From Caproiciproducens galactitolivorans (lineage in GTDB: Bacteria; Bacillota; Clostridia; Oscillospirales; Acutalibacteraceae), in contig NZ_JAPOHA010000006.1 of assembly GCF_026672255.1 (NCBI RefSeq), forward strand, positions 142,418 to 206,417: a stretch of 64,000 nucleotides of DNA. Reading direction: 5' to 3'. The notes below the pieces were generated by a model that worked only from the letters and a program-made list of their open reading frames with translations, searched no databases and was not told the DNA's origin. Positions 34,380 through 43,379 of the stretch are shown piece by piece. A program made the translations under genes and the position numbers. Within the stretch, counting starts at the first letter, position 1. The number at the start of each line of letters is the position of its first letter.

Positions 34380-35267
34380 ATGAAAAAAAAGATGCTGTTT
34401 CTTATTAACCCACATGCCGGCAAATCGGAAATCCGAAACTGCCTGCTGGACATTATTGATTTATTTACAAAACATGATTTTTCTGTCACCACCCGAACAA
34501 CGCAGCCTTCCGGGAAAAATGTTAAAGAAGGCGATGACCGGTATGATTTGATCGTATGCTGCGGCGGGGACGGTACTCTGAATGAATCCGTAAACGGTTT
34601 AATGGAATTAAAATCCCGCCCGCTTTTCGGGTATATTCCAACCGGTACGGTAAATGATTTTGCCACGAGCCTCGGCCTTTCCCGAAATCCGCTGGAAGCC
34701 GCTGAAGCGATTGCCAAGGGCTCCGCCTTTGCCTGTGACGTCGGTTTATTTAATGAGAAGTACTTTACCTATATCGCGGCCTTCGGTGCTTTCACAGAAG
34801 TTTCGTATCAAACACCGCAGCAGGCAAAAAATATCTTCGGGCGAACCGCGTATATTTTGGAAGGGATTAAGCAGCTCCCGAATATAAAATCCTATCATGT
34901 TTCCTTCGAGTATTCCGGAGGTAAAATAGAGGATGACTTTATATTCGGTATGATTACGAATTCTTCCTCGGTCGGCGGGTTTCAGGTGAACAATAAAACG
35001 GATATTTTTATGGATGACGGCCTGTTTGAAGTAACCCTGGTCAAAGGTGCGAAAAACCTGACCGAACGCCGGATGATTATCAATTCCCTCCTTCTTCAGG
35101 AGGCGGACAGCAATTTTATTTATACCTTTAAAACATCCGAACTGCACATTGTATCCGAAAGCGATATCCCATGGACGCTCGACGGTGAATTCGGCGGGGC
35201 ACCGCGTGAGGTAAACATAACCAATCAAAACCGCGCGCTGAAAATTATAACGGTTCCGGACAAATAA
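34380..35267 (+). CDS. Diacylglycerol kinase-family lipid kinase (DgkB-like)
   Basis: 295 residues. MLFLINPHAGKSEIRN, the nucleotide motif IVCCGGDGTLNESVNGL, FGYIPTGTVNDFATSL with the canonical GT-NDFA, and the C-terminal DGLFEVTLV with the final lobe WTLDGEFGGAP. It likely returns diacylglycerol to phosphatidic acid for lipid and lipoteichoic acid turnover. It is the second kinase of this family in the window and, unlike the first, keeps the standard NDFA motif, so the two may differ in substrate. GGGGATTAAAA precedes the ATG. Single-gene unit. Confidence 0.9.
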   Translation: MKKKMLFLINPHAGKSEIRNCLLDIIDLFTKHDFSVTTRTTQPSGKNVKEGDDRYDLIVCCGGDGTLNESVNGLMELKSRPLFGYIPTGTVNDFATSLGLSRNPLEAAEAIAKGSAFACDVGLFNEKYFTYIAAFGAFTEVSYQTPQQAKNIFGRTAYILEGIKQLPNIKSYHVSFEYSGGKIEDDFIFGMITNSSSVGGFQVNNKTDIFMDDGLFEVTLVKGAKNLTERRMIINSLLLQEADSNFIYTFKTSELHIVSESDIPWTLDGEFGGAPREVNITNQNRALKIITVPDK

Positions 35268-35274
35268 AAAAGAA

Positions 35275-35306
35275 CCGCCTGAATTTTTATTCAAGCGGCC
35301 TTTTTT
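35275..35306. terminator. Bidirectional terminator between lipid kinase and hsp20 genes
   Basis: Stem CCGCcTGAAT / ATTCAaGCGG with T-runs on both sides (TTTTTT on plus, TTCTTTTTT on minus). Confidence 0.85.
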
Positions 35307-35311
35307 ATGGA

Positions 35312-35734
35312 TTATCGGATTTCAATTCTGCGGCTTTCCGGTACGGTTCCTTCCACCTTTGGTAAATTCAGTGACAGGATTCCACTGGTGTAATCCGCCG
35401 TAATTTCGTTGCTCTTGATATCGGAAATATCAAAGCTGCGGGCAAACGAACCGTATCTGCGCTCTCTGCGTACGAAATTATCCTTTTTCTCTTCGGTATC
35501 GTCGCTGTGCTGCGCGCTGATGGTCAAATAGCTTCCCTCGATATCAATCTTAATATCTTCTTTCTGGAACCCCGGCAGCTCTGCTTTGAGCACATATTTG
35601 TCTCCCTCGTCAATCACATCGGTCCGGAATGTTGAAAAACTCTGCGCCATATCGCCAAAGAAGTTTTTCTCCATGTTGTCAAAGTAATTGAACAAGTTGT
35701 TTTCCCTGCGTCCAAACGGCATTAAATCAAACAT
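35312..35734 (-). CDS. Hsp20/alpha-crystallin small heat-shock protein
   Basis: 140-residue ATP-independent holdase. Short N-terminal arm (MFDLMPFGRRENNLFNYFDNM), then the alpha-crystallin domain with YVLKAELPGFQKEDIKIDI, YLTISAQ, RRERRYGSFARSF and GILSLNLPK. The C-terminal IEIR carries the I-x-I motif used in oligomer assembly. The start is the ATG at 35734 after GGAGG; the longer frame is rejected. A perfect CIRCE element lies about 120 bases upstream, so HrcA control is expected. Confidence 0.93.
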   Translation of the reverse strand: MFDLMPFGRRENNLFNYFDNMEKNFFGDMAQSFSTFRTDVIDEGDKYVLKAELPGFQKEDIKIDIEGSYLTISAQHSDDTEEKKDNFVRRERRYGSFARSFDISDIKSNEITADYTSGILSLNLPKVEGTVPESRRIEIR

Positions 35735-35852
35735 AATCAAAACCTCCAAAAATCATATTTGTTATCCGGAAGCTTTGCTTCCCTTTAACAATTCTTACTA
35801 TATCTTATGATTTTGAAAATTTATTATATAATTTATGACTAATTTATTAATT

Positions 35853-35879
35853 TTAGCACTCTATACTTGAGAGTGCTAA
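35853..35879. promoter_or_regulatory. CIRCE element (HrcA operator) upstream of hsp20
   Basis: Exact consensus TTAGCACTC-N9-GAGTGCTAA. The neighbouring gene on the other side ends before it and also reads on the minus strand, so only hsp20 can be its target. A possible minus-strand -10 (TATAAT) lies between CIRCE and the gene. Confidence 0.93.
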
Positions 35880-35890
35880 AATTATCGAAT

Positions 35891-35928
35891 AAAAACCTCT
35901 GTTTGCGGATTTACTCCGGAAACAGAGG
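35891..35928 (-). terminator. Terminator of the surface-protein operon
   Basis: Stem CCTCTGTTT / AAACAGAGG, followed on the minus strand by TTTTTATT, after the last gene of the six-gene operon. Confidence 0.85.
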
Positions 35929-35944
35929 CTTTCTGCTTTACCGT

Positions 35945-36823
35945 TTACTTGGTTTGCGACTTGATCTTTCGCCTTGTAATCAGGAAGACAAGCGCGGCCG
36001 TAACCGCAGCAGCTACAATGATCCAAAGATAAGACGCGTTTTCACCGGTTTTTGGCGGATGAGAAAGCGGAATTTCGTCATCGCCAACCGTCTCCGTCTG
36101 CGCCGATGAAGGGGAAGAAGAATCCGGACCCGTCCGGGGGGTGGAATCCGGGTTGATGCTTTCGTTTTCCGATACAACGGTGGGTTCCGTCCCGCCGCCT
36201 CCGTAATCGTGACCGCCGCCGCCTCCTCCGCCGCCTGGAGCTTTGCTGCTGACGGACGGAACATCAAACTGAATGTTCCATGCGATTTTCGCAAAGACAT
36301 TCTGGAATTGATTCTCCATGGTCGGGGGAACGGTTAATACTGCGGAAAGAACGCCGGAAGTTGAATTTTCGTAAACATATCCAAGTGCAATCGGATTAGT
36401 AACGATGTCCTTCGTACCCGTTTTTCCGGATGCAGGACCTTCATACAAGGTTTGTTCCGCCGCATTATCGTCCATCTTAAAGGTAATCTTTAAGATCAAA
36501 GTGTCAAGGAGCTTTTGCGATAGAACCGGATTGGAATTTTCCGCAGTCGGTTGTGCGCGGAAGTAAACCTGAAGCTTTTGGCCGCTGTTGTTTTGAATGA
36601 GAATATCCTGTCTGTCGGTTGTTTGGCCCGGCATTAGGCCGGTAAACGTATCTAAAACAGTAGGGGTTACGGAAACACTCGTATTGTTTCCGCTGTAAAC
36701 CACCTTAAAAGGCGGATTCGCAGCCGCGGCAAAAGCATTGAACGAGCTGCAGACCACAAGAGCCGCAACTGCTATTGAGATGAGTGCAATCCGATTTCGT
36801 TTTACTATGTGATTGCTTTTCAT
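35945..36823 (-). CDS. Exported protein with an LPXTG-like wall-anchor end
   Basis: 292 residues. N-terminal signal peptide (basic MKSNHIVKRNR, hydrophobic core, cleavage near AFAAAA). A globular domain of about 160 residues contains FTGLMPGQTTDRQDILIQNN and ends ENQFQNVFAKIAWNIQFDV. A Gly/Ser/Thr/Pro linker follows, including an eight-Gly run. The C-terminus PPKTGE, hydrophobic helix and RRKIKSQTK form a sortase-type sorting signal in which PPKTG stands for LPXTG. It is the last gene of the operon and is probably the wall-attached base or partner of the TasA-like proteins. No sortase gene is in the window. Confidence 0.8.
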   Translation of the reverse strand: MKSNHIVKRNRIALISIAVAALVVCSSFNAFAAAANPPFKVVYSGNNTSVSVTPTVLDTFTGLMPGQTTDRQDILIQNNSGQKLQVYFRAQPTAENSNPVLSQKLLDTLILKITFKMDDNAAEQTLYEGPASGKTGTKDIVTNPIALGYVYENSTSGVLSAVLTVPPTMENQFQNVFAKIAWNIQFDVPSVSSKAPGGGGGGGGHDYGGGGTEPTVVSENESINPDSTPRTGPDSSSPSSAQTETVGDDEIPLSHPPKTGENASYLWIIVAAAVTAALVFLITRRKIKSQTK

Positions 36824-36888
36824 TGCATCATTCCCTCTTTAACATGGCAGCCGGTTTCTCCGCTTTTCCACGTTGCATATTTTATGGA

Positions 36889-37557
36889 TTACACAGAATC
36901 TTTGGCAGGAGCGGACGTTACCGGGATATCGGAGCTGTCCGTGTACTTCCAGCCGTCTATAACCGATCCTGTTGTATGCGGGGCAAAGTTATCCGCCTGA
37001 ATGGCTTCGGCGGTAATGCCGATGGTAAATGTCTTACCGGCCATTTCGTTGCCCCATCTTTCCGGAACTGCGAACTGTGTGAACAGGTTTACGGAAGTAG
37101 TCCCTTTTTCCGTCTTTTTCGGCAGCAGCCTTTGATAATAGTAGTAGCCGTCGTCCGGATTCAGAATCCATGCAGGCTTTGCCGGATCGTTCTCAAGGTA
37201 CTGCTTATCAATATTGAGTCCGCTCAGCAGCTGCCTGGTTTGCTCATCCGTTAAAGCGACGTTGTTTTCCGACCCCTTGCCTATGTTGATTTTGCAGCGG
37301 ATATAGGCGTCATGATCACCGATATTCGTAACCGTGGGATCTTTTGCAATAACATCTTTCGGCATCACGTTATCGAATGTTAATCCGGATTCCACAGGAC
37401 TTCCATTCTTCGTTTCCGTCAATTGAATACGCACATCGCCCATGGTTACAATGTTGGTTGCGGTGCCTTTATCGGTAAAATAAGCAAGTGTCGATCCGAC
37501 GGCCAGTGCTCCTGCGACAATGATCGAAGTCGCTGTCAGGGCTATTTTTTTGTTCAT
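36889..37557 (-). CDS. TasA/camelysin-like SipW-dependent surface protein (copy 3)
   Basis: 222 residues. The N-terminus has the SipW-type signal region: a hydrophobic core, then GSTLAYFTDKGTATNIVTMG, the best match of the three copies to the AYFTD...N.FT.G pattern of TasA/CalY precursors. The mature domain should be a beta sandwich (RIQLTETKNG, DPTVTNIGDHDAYIRCKINI, YYYQRLLPKKTEKGTTSVNLF). In TasA-type systems such subunits form or cap extracellular fibres. Ribosome site GGGAGGG. Fifth gene of the operon. Confidence 0.85.
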   Translation of the reverse strand: MNKKIALTATSIIVAGALAVGSTLAYFTDKGTATNIVTMGDVRIQLTETKNGSPVESGLTFDNVMPKDVIAKDPTVTNIGDHDAYIRCKINIGKGSENNVALTDEQTRQLLSGLNIDKQYLENDPAKPAWILNPDDGYYYYQRLLPKKTEKGTTSVNLFTQFAVPERWGNEMAGKTFTIGITAEAIQADNFAPHTTGSVIDGWKYTDSSDIPVTSAPAKDSV

Positions 37558-37617
37558 TTTCGTCCCTCCCGGGGAGTGCGGAGCAGATACCCGCGCCGCT
37601 CAAAAAATCCGCCGTAC

Positions 37618-38301
37618 TTAAATGCCGTATGCATCATGGAATGCTGTTTTTGCAGTTTTCAGGTCGGCAACATTTGCGCGCTGAACCATGTAGCCTGTCG
37701 CTTTAATGTTGAAGTTCTTCATGAGTTTCGTAGTATCGGCAGCCTGATTGCTCTGGCCGATTGCATCCTGGTCAATGGTAACGTTGCTGAATAACGGAGT
37801 TGTTTTCTGGGATGCTGCAAGAGGAACCTTGTAATAGAAAATGGTGTTGTCGGCATTTGCTTCCCAGTCCGTTGTATTAAAGGCAAGTGATGCAAATTTG
37901 TCAATTGCGGCATAGGAATTCGCGTCGCCGGTGTATTCCAGCTTAATAGCCACCCATGCTGTGGAAGATTTCTGGTCGTCCGGCTTATTCGGTGTTGTGT
38001 CCGGTGCTGTTGTGTTTAAAACCGCCGGATCCTTGTCAATTACCGTGCCTGCCGTAAAATTATTCGCCATTGTGGAGCCCATGACATGGCCGTCGGGAAT
38101 TGCCTTCGGATCGATTGTGAAATTCGCGTGATCGAAAAGAGGTTCCTTTAATTCGCCTGTAAGGCCGTTCGAGCCGCCGCCTACGGTGAAAACGTTGTTT
38201 GCCTCATTGGTTTTCGCTGTCATTAAAGCCATGGTTCCGCCTACGGCCACCGCCGCTGTGAGTGCAAGGGATGTTAAACCGATTACAAGTTTCTTCTGCA
38301 T
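37618..38301 (-). CDS. TasA/camelysin-like SipW-dependent surface protein (copy 2)
   Basis: 227 residues. Signal region MQKKLVIGLTSLALTAAVAV, then GGTMALMTAKTNEANNVFTVGG, which follows the SipW-type pattern with LMTAKTNEA replacing YFTD. The mature part has STAWVAIKLEYTGDANSY and FYYKVPLAASQKTTPLFSNV, the repeated strand pattern of this family. The C-terminus ends without an anchor, so attachment would rely on other subunits. AGGAGG precedes the ATG. Copy 2 is divergent from copies 1 and 3, arguing for distinct structural roles rather than recent duplication. Confidence 0.82.
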   Translation of the reverse strand: MQKKLVIGLTSLALTAAVAVGGTMALMTAKTNEANNVFTVGGGSNGLTGELKEPLFDHANFTIDPKAIPDGHVMGSTMANNFTAGTVIDKDPAVLNTTAPDTTPNKPDDQKSSTAWVAIKLEYTGDANSYAAIDKFASLAFNTTDWEANADNTIFYYKVPLAASQKTTPLFSNVTIDQDAIGQSNQAADTTKLMKNFNIKATGYMVQRANVADLKTAKTAFHDAYGI

Positions 38302-38362
38302 TTCATAATCCTCCTAAGAATTATAATTTTATTTGAGCTGAATCCTCAGCGGATAAACGTAA

Positions 38363-38941
38363 TTACGGGCGCCAAGTACCGTTGCTGTAAAGCAAGCCCC
38401 ACGCTTCCTTTGAAGCGCCGCCCACCGTTTGAATCGAATCGGCGATTACCTGAATTTCCACCTTTTTTCCGGAAGGGATTCCGCCTTTAATTTCAGCGGA
38501 TTTGATTAAAGCCTTTGTCGTATCCCCCGGCTGCAGGGCGCCTTTATAGTAATAATAATCGCCGTGCTGCTCCCAGTTTGTGAAATTTAAATCCGGATAC
38601 TCCACTGTTACCGGTTCGCCTGTTCCATTCCCGTTTGCATCCCTTACAATCGGCACCAGCCTTACGCGGACGTAAACCGGAATGGCATTCGGGGTGGTTT
38701 GCTTATCGTTTGTAACGTAAACTTCTTTGGCGATTCTGTTGTTTTGGTCCAGAGTATAATTTCCGTCCCCGGGTTCGCTGATTTCAATGTTCGCGCTGCC
38801 CTTCGTAAGTACATTGGTTTTTGAATTCGTTTTTGCCATCATGTATGCTGTTGTTCCGCTTACAGCGACAACAGCAAGGACAATCAGCAAAGTGGAAAGG
38901 AAATGCGCTTTTGCGGTCAGCTTCTTGATGCCGATTTTCAT
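38363..38941 (-). CDS. TasA/camelysin-like SipW-dependent surface protein (copy 1)
   Basis: 192 residues. The N-terminus is a basic start (MKIGIKKLTAKAH), a long hydrophobic core, and GTTAYMMAKTNSKTNVLTKGS, a SipW-type processing region. The mature domain reads SANIEISEP, IAKEVYVTNDKQTTPNAIPVYVRVRLVPI and YYYYKGALQPGDTTKALIKS, again the TasA/CalY-like strand order. It begins two bases after the SipW stop codon, so it is translationally coupled to its presumed processing peptidase. Ribosome site GGAGGG. Confidence 0.82.
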   Translation of the reverse strand: MKIGIKKLTAKAHFLSTLLIVLAVVAVSGTTAYMMAKTNSKTNVLTKGSANIEISEPGDGNYTLDQNNRIAKEVYVTNDKQTTPNAIPVYVRVRLVPIVRDANGNGTGEPVTVEYPDLNFTNWEQHGDYYYYKGALQPGDTTKALIKSAEIKGGIPSGKKVEIQVIADSIQTVGGASKEAWGLLYSNGTWRP

Positions 38942-38943
38942 AT

Positions 38944-39483
38944 TTAACCCTCCTTGGACTGACTGTCAGCTTCGGGATCGCTTTTTTTACGGCCAACCTG
39001 CATCAACAGTCCGGGCAGGAATGCTATAATCATCAAACAGACCAGAACGGTTCCTACAATGATCAGGCCTCTTTTTGTATTTACAAACGAGGTGAAATAT
39101 CCCATTCCCGGGATGGAAAACTGTGGTTTTCCGATGAACCGGGAGTAGGGCGTCGGCCCTCCGTCCACATCTTTATTGGCGTCGCCTTTTGTGTAAAACA
39201 ATTGCTTTTCCTGGTCAATTTTTACGACCCGATGCGTAACAATCGTCGTACCGTCGCTCAGATAAAAGGTAATCGGATCGTTGACTTTCACCGTTTTCGG
39301 ATCGGCTTTGCTTACATAAATGACACTGCCGACATGATACGTGGGTTCCATACTGCCGCTGAGTACCTCAAACGGCTGCCAGCCGATAATTCTGGGGCCT
39401 GCAATAATGACGGCCGCGGCCAATACGATAATCAGGGCAATGGTAGAAAAAACTTTATCCACTATTTTTGTTGCTTTTTTCAC
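38944..39483 (-). CDS. sipW: SipW-type (ER-type, S26B) signal peptidase
   Basis: 179 residues with membrane helices at each end. The catalytic Ser is in VLSGSMEPT and the His that replaces the usual Lys is in TIVTHRVVKI, the hallmark of ER-type signal peptidases. KGDANKDVDGGPTPYS and GKPQFSIPGMGYF are the remaining conserved boxes. In Bacillus, SipW processes TasA and TapA; here three TasA-like substrates follow directly. The start is a GTG after GGAGG. The acidic C-terminal tail (SDPEADSQSKEG) is cytosolic or variable. Confidence 0.93.
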   Translation of the reverse strand: MKKATKIVDKVFSTIALIIVLAAAVIIAGPRIIGWQPFEVLSGSMEPTYHVGSVIYVSKADPKTVKVNDPITFYLSDGTTIVTHRVVKIDQEKQLFYTKGDANKDVDGGPTPYSRFIGKPQFSIPGMGYFTSFVNTKRGLIIVGTVLVCLMIIAFLPGLLMQVGRKKSDPEADSQSKEG

Positions 39484-39525
39484 TTTATCCTCCGCAATCG
39501 TTTTCTTGGTTTTCCCTTCCGGAAC

Positions 39526-42500
39526 TTATCCGGCGGGATGAACCGTATTCACCTTTACGGTCGTATCGCCGAGCCATTTGCCATTTGTCAGATGATTGAG
39601 GAAAGCGATCGTCGCCTGTTTTTCCGGAACGCCGTACGAATTGGGAGCGGCGCCGAAATACGCTTTTTGTGCTGAAGGCCCCGGCGTTTCTTCCCGGCCG
39701 ATATACAGCATCCCCTTATTCTTTTGGCTGTCCGTATCGTTGTTTTGAACGGAATCCAGTGTATACCGCCACGCGTCTCCGGTTTCTTCCGTCACCTTAT
39801 AGAAACCTTTTTTCAAACCGGTCATGGTTTTGTTTGCGGTAAGGGTATTGTCGGAAAGGGTAACCACTTCGTAGAAGGTCTCCGCCGCTTTCGGATCGTC
39901 CGGCTGATTTCGGCGCTCTACGCGGAACACAAAGCTCTGCTTCGCTTTCACGCCGGCCGGTGCGGGATATTTGTCATTGACCGTTTTGGTAATTTGCAGC
40001 TGCCCTTTCACCACATTGACGGTATAGATTCCGTTGGGCGCTGTTTTATTAATCGGATTCATCGTATTCAGCGTGCTGCCGGCAGCACGGCCGTTTGGAT
40101 GGGCCGGATCCGTACAGTTTGGTTTGGAAGCCGCGCCGCTGCTTGACGGGCTAAAGGTTACGGCCAGCATATAGGCAGCGCTGTCATCGGGCGTGATGGC
40201 CGAAGGGAAAGCCGGGGAATCGGAGGCAGCGCCGAGGGATTCCTTCTGAACCCATGCATTGTTTTCCCATGCCGCCTTATACCACTGGTAACGGAAAGTG
40301 CCTGTTTCCTCCTGGCCGCAGAAGGGATCTTTCCCCGCTATTTTGTAAGAATCGATTTGGGCGTCCGGTACCGTTTCACCGCGGAAAAGAATCTTGTCGT
40401 CATTTCCCGCATAAAAGATCGGTTTCACATTGACCGTCGGCGATTCCTTTCCGAAAAGCTTGAAATCATCCTCAATTTTTATCTTTGATTCGGAAGCGAT
40501 ATTGGTCGGAATATCGTTTCCGCCTATAAACTCATCTTTTGCCTGAATTTGAATCGATTTCTGCCAGCCGGGAGCCGTCATTTTGTTATCTGCCCACGTG
40601 CCGACGCCGATGGAAGCACCGCTCCATGTAATCCGCCAGCAATCCTGATCGTCATCATACGAAGCCTGTGCGCCGTTCACCGCATGTGTTCCCGTTCTGG
40701 AAAGCACGTTCCCGTTCGCGTCGCACAAATCAAACCGCGGATCGAGCACATCGGTAATCACTGCATTGGAAATGCTTCCCACTTCCTGCGATATAATGGT
40801 GAAAATATCATTCAGAGCAGCGGTATTACTCGCCGCATAGTAGAGTTTTTCCGTTTCGGAGCCTTCTTTATAGGAAGCGATCCGGCTCATACATTCATCA
40901 TCCAGCTCCTTCCTGCCCCCGGTTACCCCGGAAAACACGCCAACGGTGTAAACCGTTGCTCCGCAGCCGGAGCCGCTGGCCACAAAATTACTATGGCAAG
41001 CATTGAAAAACACCTGGCTGGTTACTTCCCGGCCCTTTTCTCCTTTTAGGATTTCGGCCTGGTCAATCGTAGCCGCCGCCGTTATATATCCCTTATAGTT
41101 GTCAAATCCGTTGGGTCCCGGCTCACCGTCGGTAAACAGGATAACCATCCGCTTGTTGTCCGCCGCATCCTCGTCGGTATCAAAAATATTTCTCGCTTCC
41201 TCCAAACCCTCATTGGAATAGGTGGAGCCAACGGCATTGAGACTGTCGATCGCGGCTCCGATTTTATCCGAATCGGTATCGGAAACGGAAACCAAACCCT
41301 GGGTAAGGTTTTTTGTATCGTTCTGGTTCGCGTAGGAAACCACCGCAATACGGCTGTCCGCCGACTTCTTTTTCACATTGCCGACAAAGGTATTTGCCGC
41401 TGATTTCAAAGCTTCCATTCTTGTCTGCGATTCCTGATTATAAAACTGGTAGTTATTGTTCTTTCCGTCTCCGTCGACGGTCGGCGTTACCATTACATTG
41501 TTGTTCGTGTCATCATAATACCAGCCGTCCCGGTCATGGTACCGGTTGTAGCCATTATAAAGATACCAACCTTTTTTGTAATATTTCACGAGCTGATACG
41601 GGCCGTCGTCAGCCGTTGCCGTGCTCCGGTAAATAAAATAGGACTCAGACGGATCGGGATTGTTTTCCGGAGAATACATATGGTACCGCATACTGCCGGA
41701 GCAGTCCAAAACCATAACGATATCACAGGGTTCGCACTCTGTTTCCTCTGTTTCAGACTGTGCCGTGGCGGTCAGATCAATCTGATATTTCCGCGTATCC
41801 CAATCCTTTAGCTTGGAAGTTTTCGTCGCCGTCAGTCCCGCCGTTGCCGGAACCTTATCAATTTTAACCCGAGGCTCCGGGAATTGATACTTCAGTTCCC
41901 CATCGGAGTACACGCCGGAAAATTCCGCCTGATTGGTCGGGATATAGTCCTTTCCGCCGGTTGAATTCTTTGCGCGCACCTGGAAGGTTTTCGAGAAAAG
42001 ATGGTCGTTGTCAATGGTCAAACCGGACCAGGAAACGTACTCCCCGTGCTCATCCTTATGAGCGGTCGCGCCTTTGGGGAGTGTGCTTAAAACCAACGAA
42101 AAACGGCTGTCGATATAATCCCGAACCTGTACGCCGGCAAGCCCGCCGACTGTTTCCTGCACTTTGTCAAACGCGTCTCCGATCGTTCCCGCGCTGCCAA
42201 CCGGATAATACAGTTTCTCATCTGTATTTTCATCGTAGGAGGCAACGTTGTTCATAAACTCCGTTACCTGCTCCAATGCGGTGCCGGTAAGGTCCCCGAA
42301 TACGCCGATGGAATACACAACTGCGTCAAATTCGCTTCTGAGGTTATCCGCCTGTTGTTCTGCCTCTCTCGCCGCTGCCGGATCAAATCCGTTGCCGTAG
42401 TTCGGTTGGCCGTCGGTGAAAAACACCACAATTTTTCTGCGGTTTTCCTCCTGCGAAACTTTTTCCCAGCTTGATTGCTCCCTCAGCAAATCCTGTGCCC

Positions 42501-43260
42501 TCACAAGAGCGTCATTTGCCATGGTTGCGCCGCCGAGCCGCATGGTATCGATTCCTTTTTGCATTGCCTGCAAAGATTTTTCATTTCCGGCCCGAAGCAA
42601 ATGCATGCCCTGCCGCTCCGCGGTAAACGCAGTGTCGCTTCCGAAATCAATTATCCCGATGCGGCTGTCCGGTGAAGATTCGGCAACCTGTTCCGCGAAA
42701 ATCTTTGCCGCCGATTTTAAAGAACCTATTTTCGAAGTGGCGTCATAAAATTGTGGCCTGTTAAGAGAACTTACGCTATACCATGGGCCATAAGCAAAAT
42801 AAACCCATTCTTTTGCGCTGAAATCGTATTTCGTAAGATAATAATCACGTCCACGGCTTTCTTTTACGTAATATGTTTTATTTTTGTCCAAAGCACTGCT
42901 GGAAGTGCCAATCAATGTCAGCTTACCGGCATCCATTGGATCCGCCATGCTGCCGGAACGGTCAAGCACTAAAACAATATCGCAGGGAATCTTTTCCGAG
43001 ATAATCTGTTTTTTCGCTTCGACCCCTAAGTGAATATCAAAGACGCGGTCTGTTCCGCTGTCCACTGTTTTATGCATCGTAACCTGTTCCGGTTTACCGG
43101 TGTCATAAACAATCGGCGCCGGATGGCCGGAATCGTATCCGGAATCTACTGTGGCGCAATACGCATTTAATCCCCCCGTAGTGTAAAGACAGCTTACAAC
43201 GACTGCAAATGCCAGAATCAATGAGGTTGTGCGAAGCTGTACTTTTTTTAATGCGTTCAT
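39526..43260 (-). CDS. Large secreted protein with two VWA domains and a Cna-B-like repeat
   Basis: 1244 residues. Signal peptide (residues 1 to about 35). VWA domain 1 starts with CDIVLVLDRSGSM (about residue 92) and VWA domain 2 with CDIVMVLDCSGSM (about 511); both keep the DxSxS metal-adhesion site. Each is followed by a beta-rich region (DYIDSRFSLVLSTLPKG; DVLDPRFDLCDANGN). Near 1083-1190 is a collagen-binding B-like domain (QLQITKTVNDKYPAPAG ... GFYKVTEETGD). The end NGKWLGDTTVKVNTVHPAG has no membrane helix or LPXTG, so it is not anchored by itself. First gene of the operon, after AAGGAG. Probably the adhesive or tip subunit; VWA domains bind proteins through Mg2+. Confidence 0.9.
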   Translation of the reverse strand: MNALKKVQLRTTSLILAFAVVVSCLYTTGGLNAYCATVDSGYDSGHPAPIVYDTGKPEQVTMHKTVDSGTDRVFDIHLGVEAKKQIISEKIPCDIVLVLDRSGSMADPMDAGKLTLIGTSSSALDKNKTYYVKESRGRDYYLTKYDFSAKEWVYFAYGPWYSVSSLNRPQFYDATSKIGSLKSAAKIFAEQVAESSPDSRIGIIDFGSDTAFTAERQGMHLLRAGNEKSLQAMQKGIDTMRLGGATMANDALVRAQDLLREQSSWEKVSQEENRRKIVVFFTDGQPNYGNGFDPAAAREAEQQADNLRSEFDAVVYSIGVFGDLTGTALEQVTEFMNNVASYDENTDEKLYYPVGSAGTIGDAFDKVQETVGGLAGVQVRDYIDSRFSLVLSTLPKGATAHKDEHGEYVSWSGLTIDNDHLFSKTFQVRAKNSTGGKDYIPTNQAEFSGVYSDGELKYQFPEPRVKIDKVPATAGLTATKTSKLKDWDTRKYQIDLTATAQSETEETECEPCDIVMVLDCSGSMRYHMYSPENNPDPSESYFIYRSTATADDGPYQLVKYYKKGWYLYNGYNRYHDRDGWYYDDTNNNVMVTPTVDGDGKNNNYQFYNQESQTRMEALKSAANTFVGNVKKKSADSRIAVVSYANQNDTKNLTQGLVSVSDTDSDKIGAAIDSLNAVGSTYSNEGLEEARNIFDTDEDAADNKRMVILFTDGEPGPNGFDNYKGYITAAATIDQAEILKGEKGREVTSQVFFNACHSNFVASGSGCGATVYTVGVFSGVTGGRKELDDECMSRIASYKEGSETEKLYYAASNTAALNDIFTIISQEVGSISNAVITDVLDPRFDLCDANGNVLSRTGTHAVNGAQASYDDDQDCWRITWSGASIGVGTWADNKMTAPGWQKSIQIQAKDEFIGGNDIPTNIASESKIKIEDDFKLFGKESPTVNVKPIFYAGNDDKILFRGETVPDAQIDSYKIAGKDPFCGQEETGTFRYQWYKAAWENNAWVQKESLGAASDSPAFPSAITPDDSAAYMLAVTFSPSSSGAASKPNCTDPAHPNGRAAGSTLNTMNPINKTAPNGIYTVNVVKGQLQITKTVNDKYPAPAGVKAKQSFVFRVERRNQPDDPKAAETFYEVVTLSDNTLTANKTMTGLKKGFYKVTEETGDAWRYTLDSVQNNDTDSQKNKGMLYIGREETPGPSAQKAYFGAAPNSYGVPEKQATIAFLNHLTNGKWLGDTTVKVNTVHPAG

Positions 43261-43361
43261 ATAGCCACCGCTCCTTTTTCTCTAATAAGATAAGGAATAT
43301 TATCCCATATAAATTGTCTATAACTGTAAAATCATTTCCAATAAAGATTATATTCTGTCTT

Positions 43362-43379
43362 AGTCACACCCCAGTCACA
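43362..43379. promoter_or_regulatory. Direct repeats upstream of the VWA/SipW operon
   Basis: AGTCACA at 43362-43368 and again at 43373-43379 (minus strand TGTGACT...TGTGACT), 11 bases apart, one helical turn, about 100-120 bases before the VWA start. This spacing is typical of tandem response-regulator sites. The minus strand has a TATAAT nearby (about 43347-43352), which would place the repeats in the -35 region. Function is inferred. Confidence 0.4.

Noticed and set aside
39526..43260. VWA protein as sortase-anchored
   Set aside because: The C-terminus ends VNTVHPAG with no LPXTG-like motif, hydrophobic helix or basic tail.
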